This document shows positions 24,401 to 33,563 of a DNA stretch of 64,000 bases, piece by piece. A program made the translations under genes and the position numbers. Under the pieces are notes generated by a model. It saw only the letters and a program-made list of their open reading frames with translations, did not search any database and was not told the DNA's origin. This stretch comes from Plazaster borealis. Taxonomy: Eukaryota > Echinodermata > Asteroidea > Forcipulatida > Labidiasteridae. The stretch spans positions 7,295,130 through 7,359,129 of the forward strand of contig CM037474.1 in NCBI GenBank assembly GCA_021014325.1, read 5' to 3'. Numbering within the stretch: position 1 is the stretch's first letter; each line of letters starts with the position of its first letter.

Positions 24401-27400
24401 CTTTTCTTACATTTCAACATACCTTTAGAGTGTGTGTATGTAATAGTTCTGTCACTGATGATAATTAATTAATCATGTGGTATTATTTCCTTCACAGGTT
24501 TATCAGACGAGAAATCAACCTATTTATCAGATCAGGTATGTTGATACCTTTCATTTGTCAGTTTAGTGTCTGGATATAAGGCAATGGACACATTTGGTAA
24601 TTACTCAAAATATATATTAGCATAAAAAGTTACTTGGTAACGAGCAACAGAGAGCTGTTGATAGTATAAAACATTGTGAGAAATGACTCTCTCTGAAGTA
24701 ACATAGTTTTTGAGAAAGAGGTTATTTCTCACTAAAATATTTGAATCTGTTCTCAGGGATCTGAAAGCACACAAAATTTGTGCAACAAGGGTGTTTTTTC
24801 TTTCATTATTTTCTTGCAACTTCGATGACCAATTGACCCCAAATTTTCACAGGCTTGTTATTTTATGCATATGTTGGGATACACAAGGTGAGAATATTGG
24901 TCTTTGACAATTACCAAACGTGTCCTGAGTGCCTTTAAGGAGAACAGTTGAAATTATTACCGGTTTAAGTTTCAAGTGTTATCTTTGAAGTAAAAGGTGA
25001 ACACATCTTGAAGGCCTCCTTTGTAGTCTGTAATACCTTTGCGATTTTAGAAGTTAACTTGAAATCTCATACATGCTTTTATTTTTGTCCAGTGGAAAAG
25101 TAATCTGCTGGGTTTATCAAGAACAGCTGTTGGTCAGACTCTGATGGTCAACCAACTCGTGGATATGGAGTGGAAATTTGGAGGTACACAAAGTGTTTAT
25201 CATTACATTCACTCAATACATTCATTTGAGTTTAAACAAACAATTTGTCAAAGTTTCCACCTGATCAATTTTCATATAGACTCCTTGGACTGATGTTGCA
25301 TATGGCCAGAGTTTGCCCATGGTCTGCCATTTTGGGAGTCAAATTACATGTAAAGATATGTGTGTGTTTCACCATGTGCATGCTTCTAAAATGTATGCTG
25401 TACATGCTTGCAAGAAAATGTGCAATCTTGGCACTATATGCTTGGGTAGGATTCGTTAAGGTTGCTGCAAGCTTAAATTCATGCACAAGCTTGCGGCAAG
25501 CTTGCAAGTTCATGCACAACCTTAAAAATTCCTTGCAAGCATGTAAATTGCTTGCAGGTAGATTGCGTGCAAAAGTGCATTCTCATACAGGTTTGCTGCA
25601 GCAAGCTCTCTAAGCTTGCGGCAATCTGATTACGAGCTTGTGGCAAGCTTACTTTTCTGTAAGGGAGTAAACACAATGGAAAACTTATAATTACTCCCAA
25701 AATGGCACAATCGCGGTTTATCATGGGTGATTACGTGAGGTTAATGGGGTGCTAAGATAACCCCACAAAAGAAAACGTTGAAATAAAACTTGATCACTTC
25801 CTGTTTGCTCATTGAAAATTATTTCTGCAGCCTATCATCAGATTTATCTGCAATGTTTTGCTTTGCAAACAGATTATCCAATACTCTCTCTTAGGAACTC
25901 ACTGCCTTCTATGAAAGGTTTGAGATGGTAAATTACTGTATACACATGTGGTAATGAGGACATCCTGGGTGTAAACTTTCCTTTAATTGTCATGTTAAGT
26001 CGAAGTAAACTTTCACACTGTGAAAGTAAAGCAAACTCAAACCATATGGATACTCCTCCATGTGATGCTTCAATTGGTATACATGAATGACATTACTGTC
26101 AGTATTTATCACACATGACACGGATGAGGTGATGACTCTTACCTTAAGTGTGAACAAACTGCCTTTAAATAAATGTAATTGTATTAACAAGCTTGTTGTG
26201 TGTTTATTTTTATAGTGACTGCAGCCAGTAGTGAACTTCAACAAGTTGGAAGTACATTCCTTCAGGTAAAGTGTCAATGAAATCGTCTGTCTGCCAAAAA
26301 TTTAATATAAAAAAAAAAAACCTGACTTCTTCATTAGTACAGAACTGTCAATGTGTTTTCAATCAAACGTCACTTCGTGAAAACGAAAAAAAAACAAGTA
26401 GTGCACGCAGAGTGCTGTGTACAAACAATAGCATACATCGCTTTGTGAAACTTCAAAAGGTCAACAGATACCTCGTGAAAATGCAGAATGCACTGAGCGT
26501 GTTTGGCACCATGCCAGTGCTATGTGTCAATGGATAAAGTGGTGTATCAAGATACGTCACTTCGTGGAAACACAGAATGGCAAATCTAATGATACGTCGG
26601 TCATGCTAATTAGTGTAATTACGAAACTATTACGTGTAGGTCCTGAAACTTGTTGAAAATGTTAAAGTAATGAATATATCAATAATTTGTACAATAACCA
26701 ATTTGCAAAATTTAACAAAGATTTGCAAAGACTTTTAACCAATACGTCAGTTCGTTGCAGGACCAACAAAATCTTCTCAATCCATTTTCTGTTTAGGGCT
26801 CAAACTTCTTACAGTATGGAAGTCACATTACTTTGGTTTTATCTTTTCACTGATTTAAGGATTTGAATTTCACCTGAATAGCCTGTGGATTTTGGTTTTG
26901 CCTGACTTTGAAAGCATTGAGTATGTAGTTGACCCCTAAGGCTTACAGTGGCACTTGTATTACTTGACATTTTATGCATTCATTCTTTTTCTGCAGCTAA
27001 AACTAGTTGTCAACAAAGGGAATAAGACAGAAAATGTGTATATGGGTAAGTTGGTGTTTTGTATTATCTTTCCTTGGAAGTGCTTACCTCCTGATGCTAC
27101 TCTCTACCTCTGTATAAGACAACTATACGTCCCCTAGTGAAGTACTGTTGTCACATTTGGGCCGGAGCTTCTGCATGTCAGTTATCGTTATTAGAAAGAG
27201 TGCAGAAGGGTATTGTTAATGTTGTTGGTGAAGGATTGGGATCAACGTTACAACCTCTTTCCCACCGTAGGTTTGTAGCCTACAGATATTTTCATGGTAA
27301 ATGTGCCACCAGTGTGTCCGACCTGGTTCCTCCTATCAGGGTGTTTGGGCATGAAACCATGCTTTCTGCTTCGTCTCATCCATACACTCTCACTTTGCTG

Positions 27401-27867
27401 AGATTCAGAACAAAGAACCATTCCAAGGGCGTTATTTCACGTACTGCATCTCTTTGGAACTCCTTGCCTGGTGCATGTTTCCCTCCGTCCTACAATCTAG
27501 ACTGTTTTAAGAAGAATATCAATTCCTTCCTTCAGCTCCCCTGAGTTATTTTCATCTTAAATGTTTTCTTCGTGTAGCCCCTTACCAAGAAGAGTGGCAT
27601 TTAGCATTGTTTGGGGCGAACTTTCATAAATATTTCTTTATAAAATTAATTGAGAACTTCAGTGAAAGGAGAAAGAACAATCTGCATAAAAAATAACCAA
27701 ACAACATATTGTCATCAGGAATAGTGACAATGTGTACACGTTCCATACAATAAGATGCGACTGAACTTTTACTGCTGCTTTTGTTTACAGAACTTTCAGT
27801 ACCACAGTTTTACTCCTTCCTTCATGAGATGGAAAAAGCCAAAATTAGTCTGGAGTATTTTAGTTAG
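12460..27867 (+). CDS. COMMD7: COMM domain-containing protein 7, 9 coding exons, 201 aa
   Basis: Exons: 12460-12546, 19894-19947, 21034-21136, 22579-22635, 24498-24535, 25093-25183, 26216-26265, 26997-27045, 27791-27867. All have GT-AG borders and compatible phases, totalling 606 bp with TAG at 27865. Human COMMD7 has 200 residues, and the match runs end to end. The N-terminal helical part includes FKQIVTIVLTFLLEP and RNIVRSLITILN. The COMM domain begins near residue 134 (VDMEWKFGVTAASSELQQVG) and ends PQFYSFLHEMEKAK. COMMD proteins form the Commander complex with CCDC22/CCDC93 and the Retriever subunits for endosomal recycling, and also act on NF-kB. The start is the first ATG in exon 1, after a stop-free run of a few codons; MADTF is not conserved, so a later Met (residue 9) is possible. 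Introns are loaded with transposons. Confidence 0.95.
12975..13036. repeat. Short perfect-arm hairpin in COMMD7 intron 1
   Basis: Arms GGTAGGACATCAGTGCCACT and AGTGGCACTGATGTCC with TTCCTACC face each other across a very short loop. The right arm's phrase ACTGATGTCCTTCCTACCTGGG recurs at about 13319, where it starts the second copy of a direct repeat. Confidence 0.6.
13012..13450 (+). repeat. Direct repeats A-B-A' (B also at 18707-18883)
   Basis: Segment A (13012-13148; AAGCTTCTCTAC, then CATATTTTTACCTGATTTG) recurs at 13313-13450. Segment B between them (13149-13316; ending CCCCCCTCTCTTCCCAGGGT) recurs in the same orientation at 18707-18883, on the far side of the 4.8-kb element. Thus an ancestral A-B unit was duplicated and one copy is now split by about 5.2 kb of inserted DNA. 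Non-coding. Confidence 0.75.
14365..15480 (+). repeat. Three tandem copies of a ~370-385 bp unit
   Basis: The units start near 14365, 14735 and 15120. Each has TGTTTCGGAGGTTAC followed by GTGTTAACA, then CTGACTAGAGTTAAGG, then AGGGGCAGGAAAACATTTG. The interval between equivalent 15-mers is 368 bp, then 385 bp. Copies 1 and 3 keep a similar 64-codon frame, but copy 2 breaks it by indels and the frame has no start context or domain, so it is not treated as a gene. Confidence 0.88.
14374..18135. other. Cluster of ten exact TGTTTCGGAGGTTAC 15-mers on both strands
   Basis: Plus-strand copies start at 14374, 14406, 14774, 15159, 17715, 17734 and 17908. Minus-strand copies lie at 17157-17171, 17542-17556 and 18121-18135. 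Eight of the ten are followed within about 15 nt, on the same strand, by a GTTAAC hexamer (mostly TGTTAAC). Degenerate copies occur near 14745 and 15128. Only four copies are in the tandem unit; the others have unrelated surroundings, so duplication alone does not explain them. They could be protein-binding sites, for example for a transposase acting on the 13809-18615 element, or a regulatory cluster. The role is inferred. Confidence 0.6.
16266..16440 (+). repeat. G-rich low-complexity tract with TGTGTTGGCATGTG repeats
   Basis: Runs of 4 to 10 G alternate with repeated TGTTGGCATGTGTGCG-like phrases. The tract could form G-quadruplexes on the plus strand. Matching C runs occur at about 16577-16588 and 16731-16744. 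Non-coding, within COMMD7 intron 1. Confidence 0.65.
19186..19553 (-). mobile_element. TTAA-flanked MITE, copy 4 (368 bp)
   Basis: TTAA lies at 19182-19185 and 19554-19557. The ends AGGCATCGTACACATTTGG and GTGTACGATACCT are slightly diverged. It is in COMMD7 intron 1, about 340 bp before exon 2, in the same orientation as copies 2 and 3. Confidence 0.88.
20270..20520 (+). repeat. Degenerate CCAAGACC/AAGGTCCAAGACC repeats
   Basis: The phrases CAAGACC and CCTGAAGGTCCAAGAC recur many times with irregular spacing. Related reverse-sense GTCTCGGTCT phrases lie at about 20740. Low-complexity intronic DNA in COMMD7 intron 2; no coding potential. Confidence 0.5.
21226..22233. mobile_element. 1,008-bp inverted-repeat element with 7-bp flanking duplication
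   Basis: It starts CAGGCCTCGAAATT and ends AAGTTCGAGGCCTG. The word AATATAT stands immediately outside both ends (21219-21225 and 22234-22240). Internal phrases such as TTGCCGTCGGTGCCC and TTGCCGTGCCC repeat in both halves. The CAGG..CCTG ends and duplication length suggest a hAT-type non-autonomous element, although 8 bp would be canonical. Short frames inside have no transposase motif. It sits in COMMD7 intron 3, starting 90 bp after exon 3. Confidence 0.7.
22636..24497 (+). other. COMMD7 intron 4, no additional gene recognised
   Basis: A CAGGCCTCGACAAATCGCC phrase at about 22659 looks like another end of the CAGGCCTCGA family, but no partner end is seen. A GGATCTGAACCGGGGCC phrase at about 23652 recalls a tRNA-derived sequence but is too short to call. 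The rest is unremarkable intron. Confidence 0.4.
24579..24934 (+). mobile_element. TTAA-type MITE, copy 5 (diverged ends)
   Basis: The right end is intact with TTAA at 24935-24938. The left end is mutated (TATAAGGCAATGGACAC), so the left TTAA is no longer exact. It has the same internal sequence as the other copies, in the orientation of copies 1 and 6. It begins 44 bp after COMMD7 exon 5. Confidence 0.8.
25450..25660 (+). repeat. Cryptic repeats of AAGCTTGCGGCAAG and TTGCAAG
   Basis: Repeated GCTTGCGGCAAGCTTGCAAG-like and self-complementary AGCTTGC/GCAAGCT phrases recur at irregular spacing in COMMD7 intron 6. Probably a decayed palindromic repeat. Short frames on both strands reflect this repetitiveness and are not genes. 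Confidence 0.45.
27050..27650 (+). pseudogene. 5'-truncated CR1/Jockey-type LINE, reverse-transcriptase C-terminus
   Basis: The frame 27137-27544 encodes the typical end of a non-LTR reverse transcriptase: LVKYCCHIWAGAS, a central LERVQKG, and a terminal SLWNSLPGACFPP with a final NINSFL. Upstream, the expected LYKTTIRPL is present, but the frame is broken by an indel between about 27090 and 27120. A non-coding tail follows with GGGGCGAACTTTCATAAAT; a similar tail phrase is at about 41095-41110. The copy is dead (5'-truncated, frameshifted) and lies in COMMD7 intron 8, starting right after exon 8. Confidence 0.8.
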
Positions 27868-29435
27868 CAGCTCTTAGAATGCTCATCAGCTTGCATGGAC
27901 ATCAGGTACCATTCTTATTTGTATGTTATGGGTTGGTTTATTCAAGGCTTTGATTGTAATGACTGGTAATCAGTGACTCCAATTACTGCTTTTTTAATTA
28001 GCTTTGTTTAATACTCATGACAATAGACTGTAAAAGTCCTGTGCATATCCCAAAGTTAAAACCTGTTAAAGGCACAACTTTCTTTCCTTCATATGTGAAA
28101 GCAATGTACGTGGGAACCCAAGGTTTCCAACTGACTACACGATGTGGTTTGACTGCGAAGGCTGACTCTAGCATTGTCATATAATGCTTAGCAGACTGAA
28201 ATTCTCCACAAAGATATACTATTTATGTTTAACAGTACTGTATGGTGCAGAATTGATTGCATTGGTCTCTAAAATGAGACTTCTTTTGGGAATGAACAAA
28301 TCCTCTTGTTAACACATGAACAAACACACACAACCTTACGGATCAGGTTTGTGAGGTCCTGCTATTGTTCTTTTATTCCCTTTTCCCAAAGAATTCCTCA
28401 GTGAGGTCCAAGTTGAACAAAGAAAAACTTGCATGGGGTCTAATTGTTCCATTGTATAAAATAACCCACAAGGGCCAGTGGGTAGGCCCACTCAGCTCTT
28501 TGTGTTGCATACACTCTGTGGAAATTCCTTGTTCAATTCCTTTGTTCTGTGCACTTAAGAAAAATATGTTCTTCAACACTGTAAAATAAGTGTGGACGTG
28601 TATATGTGTCCACATAGTGTTTCAAGTCCCTATATTGTGTGGACCTCTTTTGTTCTCAGGTCCACACTTCGTATGTAACACACCTTTTGGTTCCCAAGTT
28701 GCAAGAACTTGCACAGGTTGTGTGACCGATCGATTAAAATGCCCTCCGTTTGTATTTAGGTACCGTACTTTAAATTTGTATTTTCATAATTGATTAAAAA
28801 AAAAATGGAATTAATATTTTATTTTGGTTAACAGCAATTAATATTATGATTCATGCACATTTGTCTTGTTTATGGACAATGTATATAAAGTAAAGAGGAG
28901 ACAGGCCCAAGTAGGACTCTTCCTCTGTGCTGTTGAGTGTCCTAAAGGCTCTGGTGGGGGCACAAAACATTTTGTCCACTCTGTAATTTAATTTGACCTG
29001 TAAGGAGCTACCTATTTCACCTCATGAACATTCCAATTTGGGGCACCGATGGGGTTTGGACGACAGAACATCATTGGATTATTTCATGAAAATTAATATA
29101 ACTTTGATTTCCAAACTGAGGACCCCAAAAATGTAACAGTGAATTGAAGTTAGATCTGTAGCTTAATATCAGATAAAAATTATAGATCGAACAAAAGTGA
29201 AAGACCTCATGTAATTGAGGCTTGTTATGCTGTTAAGAGAGTGAACAGTGATGTATTTTTATATTCTGCATATCTGTACAGTCATGGATCTTTGCTAGTA
29301 TATTGACTAGAGCACTAACATCATATGTACATTTACTTGAAGCTGTATGCTGTATGGTACATTCAAACAGATTTTGGTTGTGTACAAACTATTTTGTTGC
29401 TAATGAGTTTGGTCATTCTATTCTTTTTTAATAAA
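27868..29435 (+). other. Probable COMMD7 3' UTR ending at AATAAA
   Basis: No further exon-like sequence follows the COMMD7 stop codon. The first well-placed AATAAA on this strand that I noticed is at 29430-29435, which would give a 3' UTR of about 1.57 kb. An earlier alternative polyadenylation site cannot be excluded. Confidence 0.4.
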
Positions 29436-29465
29436 TGGAGTCCACACCAAGGGGCTGCTATTTAC

Positions 29466-29607
29466 CTTGTTGATTATTTCTGACTCTATAAGATCTGATG
29501 ACTCTGATGCATATACAGTAACATGAGCTGGTAAGAACACTTCATCACAGTAACCTTTATGTGTAGCAACTTTGGCTTTTGACATTGGTTTCACCATATC
29601 ACCAACC
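29466..29607 (-). CDS. Possible isolated exon on the minus strand, unrecognised
   Basis: A 142-bp stretch is bounded by an acceptor (AACAG/GG) and a consensus donor (AAG/GTAAA). One open frame encodes VGDMVKPMSKAKVATH, then GYCDEVFLPAHVTVYAS and ESEIINK. No domain is recognised, and no partner exon was found nearby on the minus strand. It ends about 30 bp from the presumed COMMD7 polyadenylation signal on the other strand. It may be an exon of an unrecognised gene, a retro-copy fragment, or chance. Confidence 0.25.
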
Positions 29608-29639
29608 CTGTTATTGGAAAAGTCAATTCAACCATTCAA

Positions 29640-30374
29640 AAAGATTTCCTCATTATGGGTACGTTCAATAAGCCTGCCTGGTTCGACCCAGGTGTGCTCA
29701 TCCGGGTGAGCCTCCGACAAGAGCTAACTGAACGCCAACTTCCCCCAGCATTCACCAATGCATGTTGGGACAGCCGACCGGGACTACTTTCATTCTGTGC
29801 TTTAGGTCTGAAACTTTTAGTGGATGCACAAAAAGATTGTGAAATAACTATTCTCATGGTAAAAGTGCAACTTTAAAACATTTTACAGCTAGCACAGTGC
29901 CAAATATGAAAGCTCTGACTTTTTCGTCTTGAAGTGCCAAAAAATATTACCTACAATATCATGAAAGGCAAAAAGAATCTGGAATTTCGTTTTAATGAAG
30001 TGCCAACAAGTGTATATTTGACCGTGTTGATTATTACCCTTGCCCAGTGCCGAACATGAGTGCTCCGGCTTCTGCTTTTTTACGAACAGCCAAAAAGTTG
30101 ATACATACGCCCTGCACACAGACACATTTTGTACAGTTTTCACTAAGAGACAATTATTGTTACTTAAATAATTAATCATTAGTTAAACACGTTAAGGAAC
30201 AAATTTTAAACAGATTCGTATGATTTAGGATTTCTACTTTCCTGATATGTAAAATTTCAAAAATTAAATGGCAAACAACCAACCAAACCAGTAATTTCAA
30301 AAAAGGTAGGGTTATAGATTGGTTTTTGTAAACGCAATGCTGATTTATTGGCACAATTAGCAGGAAAGATACAA
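29640..30374. other. Spacer, nothing recognised
   Basis: 29640-29870 is less AT-rich than its surroundings and has open frames on both strands (about 73 codons each), but neither shows a known domain. The rest is AT-rich without recognised features. Confidence 0.35.
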
Positions 30375-30665
30375 TAAAAGTCACTTGTGAAAGTTTCAGC
30401 TGAGAAAAAGTGTTGACACTGGTTGAGAAAACAGCATAACACTTTTAAAGGTATCTTCACAATAACTTTGAATCCATCCACTTTTAGCGAGGTGACAGCG
30501 GGTACTAAGCGCATGTCTGATCGCAGCATAAATCGTTTCTCAGATTCAAATGCTTTTATTGATTTCTAATCAACGGGGGCATTTCAGACGAAATAATTTT
30601 GCAGGATGCTTACTATCATTACCATCTTTATAACAAGTAAGCTTTCAGATAGAAATTACTTTTTT
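30375..30665 (-). repeat. Dispersed ~300-bp repeat, copy 2 of 3
   Basis: This is the reverse-complement copy of the family at 8262-8560 and 61255-61550. It contains AGCGAGGTGACAGCGG and TTTATAACAAGTAAGCTTTC in the expected order. No coding content. It lies in the spacer between the convergent COMMD7 and ITIH-like genes. Confidence 0.55.
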
Positions 30666-30699
30666 GTTTTTTTATATGACCTTATATTTAACATCAAAA

Positions 30700-32453
30700 G
30701 TGTTTTTTCTGCAAACATAAATGTTTGGCTGCAGGGGACTTTTTGGCGCTTTGTGATGTTGCTGACAACGCTGACAACTTTGTATAAGAGAGCACTTCAA
30801 GCATAACTATGTACCAGTTAGATTGATACTTGGAACAAACTTTACACCAAGTATGTTTTAGAAAGATGTATTGAAGAAATAAAAAACATGCAGAATAAAA
30901 CCATATTTACAAAGTCTTGTTATTGAAAAGTTTGGTTTAATGGCTTTATTAACCTCCATTATTATACAATTATTAACCAAGTAAAGCATACAACAAACAT
31001 ATTTTGCACATCTGAACACCAGACAATTAGCATTTTAAAAAGCACTGCAAAGCAATTTTTTTCTTATAATGTGCATCCTTACCACAAATGATATCAATCT
31101 ACCCAATTTACACTGTATTTATATACAGTACATAGTAATGTTTAATACCAATAACCCAGAAAAATCTGCAATAACTTGAAGGAAATTCAATTGGAACACT
31201 TGAAGGCACTAGTAATACCTGCATTGTTCATTTTTTGTTTGTTGTTTTGTTAATTGGGGGGGGGGGTGTTACAAGGATAGTTTATTGGTTAAGGGCACCT
31301 TCATGGCAACGCAGCAAAAACAAAACACTTGCCACATCTGCAGTAGGTTAAATATTTGGAATTTAAATCGTTCAGAACTATTGTCTTAAAAGCCCAACAA
31401 TTTACAGATTAAGCCAATTTACATAGGCTTAACTTCCAAGCGTACAAAATGTTAAAAAAACATATATCCAGTATTAGCACAATTCTCGGTGATTGTAGGG
31501 AAATTTGAAATCTGAAACCTGAAATTAGATATGGCTGGATGGTGCATTATCCACTATCACTGTTGGTTTACCGAGGCCAATTGCTTAAAATTGGAGCAAT
31601 CACATTAACAATCATAGACTGATATGTATCTAAAGGTACCAGATAACATACTGTTCTCCCTATCATTGGCTGGATAACCCCTTGCTAAAAGGATTTGCAC
31701 ATTCAGTTGTGATATTTTGGTCACAGCACCATTGTAGTTGCTTCATTTAACCTGTAATGATTGGGAAATGATCAGGAAAAAATCCACAAGACTGCAACAT
31801 GTTAAGTAGACCACAGTTTTTTTTCAAGACCAAAATCATATTGAAAAAATTATTATTATTATTATTTTTCAAATAAGCATTGTCTTATGAGAGTTTACTG
31901 GCCCGATGATAAATAACTAGCCTTGGACCTCTCAGTCTGTGGTCCAGTGTAAATTCCAAACCATTTAGACAAACCAACATTAATTTTAACACATACTTTT
32001 TATTTATAGCTGTATTTCAAACATCAATCATTTTTTGTTTATTTTTACAATGTACTAACCAACTAAAAACTATAGCACCAAGCTTTTGGACAGAACATTG
32101 TTAATCCTATTCAGTTGTTGCCACTTCATGTTAAATAAAATTTTATTTAAAAAAATACAGACACTAAGAGTCATGTAAATCTTGTTGTATAAAATATTAT
32201 TTTAAAAAGGGTTTTTCTTTTTTAGTGTGTAATGAAATTATTGTTTACAAATCAAGTAAAATCTCAATAAAATTATAGCATCCGTTCCATATGAGAAGTT
32301 TGATTTATGTCTTGACTTCTATTGCATAGCTAACCATCTATTTTCGTTCTATAAGTTGTATAAATCTAAGCCATTTAATCCTAAAAAGTAGGTTCTTAAA
32401 AAATATGTCCTTTTGTCCACGTTGATGTAAATGTAATCTACATTATGAATTTA
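30700..32453. other. AT-rich spacer, no gene recognised
   Basis: Contains a 10-G run at about 31257 and an ATT microsatellite at about 31848-31862. AATAAA-like words occur on both strands. No exon with similarity to known proteins is seen. Part may be 3' flank of the convergent genes. Confidence 0.4.
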
Positions 32454-33452
32454 TATAGGTTTTCTCGGTCAAATTCGGCAAATGAGCAGCCAATTTAATT
32501 TTCGTGCTTTCGAATTAAAGCTATTTTGCCTCTCCAGTTTTTACTGTGTTTCAAATTCAGAATTCGGGCATTCAATTTCGTTTTGAGGCATTCAAAATCC
32601 TTTAGCACTGTGTTCAATTTAGCATATTGTCATTCTTTTTCGTGACGCACAATCATCATTCAATTTAGCAAAGCTGGTTCGACTGGAGATTTTTACTGAT
32701 TTATTTTTTTCAATTTCGTAAAGAGGCAATCAATTTCGCTAATTCACATAAGTAAGATAAAGAAATGTGAATAAACAGATAAACTATACTAGGCAACTCT
32801 TTCGAATCTTCACTTTTATTCAGGCAAACCTTGTTTTTTCTTTATTTATGTTTCCAGTAGATTTTACATGCGGGCCAATTAGGTTTTTTCTTCTTTGTTT
32901 TCTTTTTTATTCTTTTCTTTCTGTCTTTCTCTTTTTTTTTCTCGGGGGGGGGGGGGGGGGTCTTTATCAGTTAAATTAGCAAGACCTTATTTTGTATTGT
33001 GTTTGAATGGGGCATTTCTTTATGTTTTTCCTGTTTTCTTAATGAGCTGCCATTTCTAGAAATATGCGTGTAAAACTTCTTCAAAGTACATCGGCAAAGT
33101 GACTCAAGTGCCAATAAGTAAACCGTATTTATGCCTTTAACATTCAAAAGGAAACGAAAGTTTAACAGAGCATTTTTTTAGATTGCACAAATTCCAGAAA
33201 TGACTGCCCAAAAATGAATTTGAATGACTAAACACACTCTTCAAAAAGCTCATGCGAATTTGAATGCTGCCTTGTTGAATTGCTAAATTGAATGATTATT
33301 TTGTTAAATCGAATGACGCAACAGTACATTTGACTCGTCCTAAAACGAAATCGAATGACCCCTTTTCAGCAGCATTCGATTTTGCGCGAAATAGAATGGC
33401 GCAGTGGTTAAATTGGCTGCTCATTTGCCGAAATTGACCGAGAAAACCTATA
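32454..33452. mobile_element. ~1-kb element with 45-bp terminal inverted repeats
   Basis: The left end TATAGGTTTTCTCGGTCAAA continues CGGCAAATGAGCAGCC, and the right end is its reverse complement with one mismatch over about 45 bp. The ends read TA/TAGG and CCTA/TA, compatible with a TA duplication as in Tc1/mariner-type elements. The interior is AT-rich with many CAATTTCG/GAATGAC-type subrepeats. No transposase frame is seen. It lies about 110 bp past the ITIH-like stop codon. Confidence 0.7.
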
Positions 33453-33563
33453 GTAAAAGGCAAAATGAAAATGATATAAAAAATATGATTATGAATACAC
33501 GAAGTAAAAACCAAGTGTCCAGTACTGGTTAGTGATGGTATGAGTTATTGCATCATCACTGAA

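Noticed and set aside
29655..29876. Frames of 73 codons on both strands
   Set aside because: No start context, domain or splice partner; mutual shadows in a GC-richer patch.
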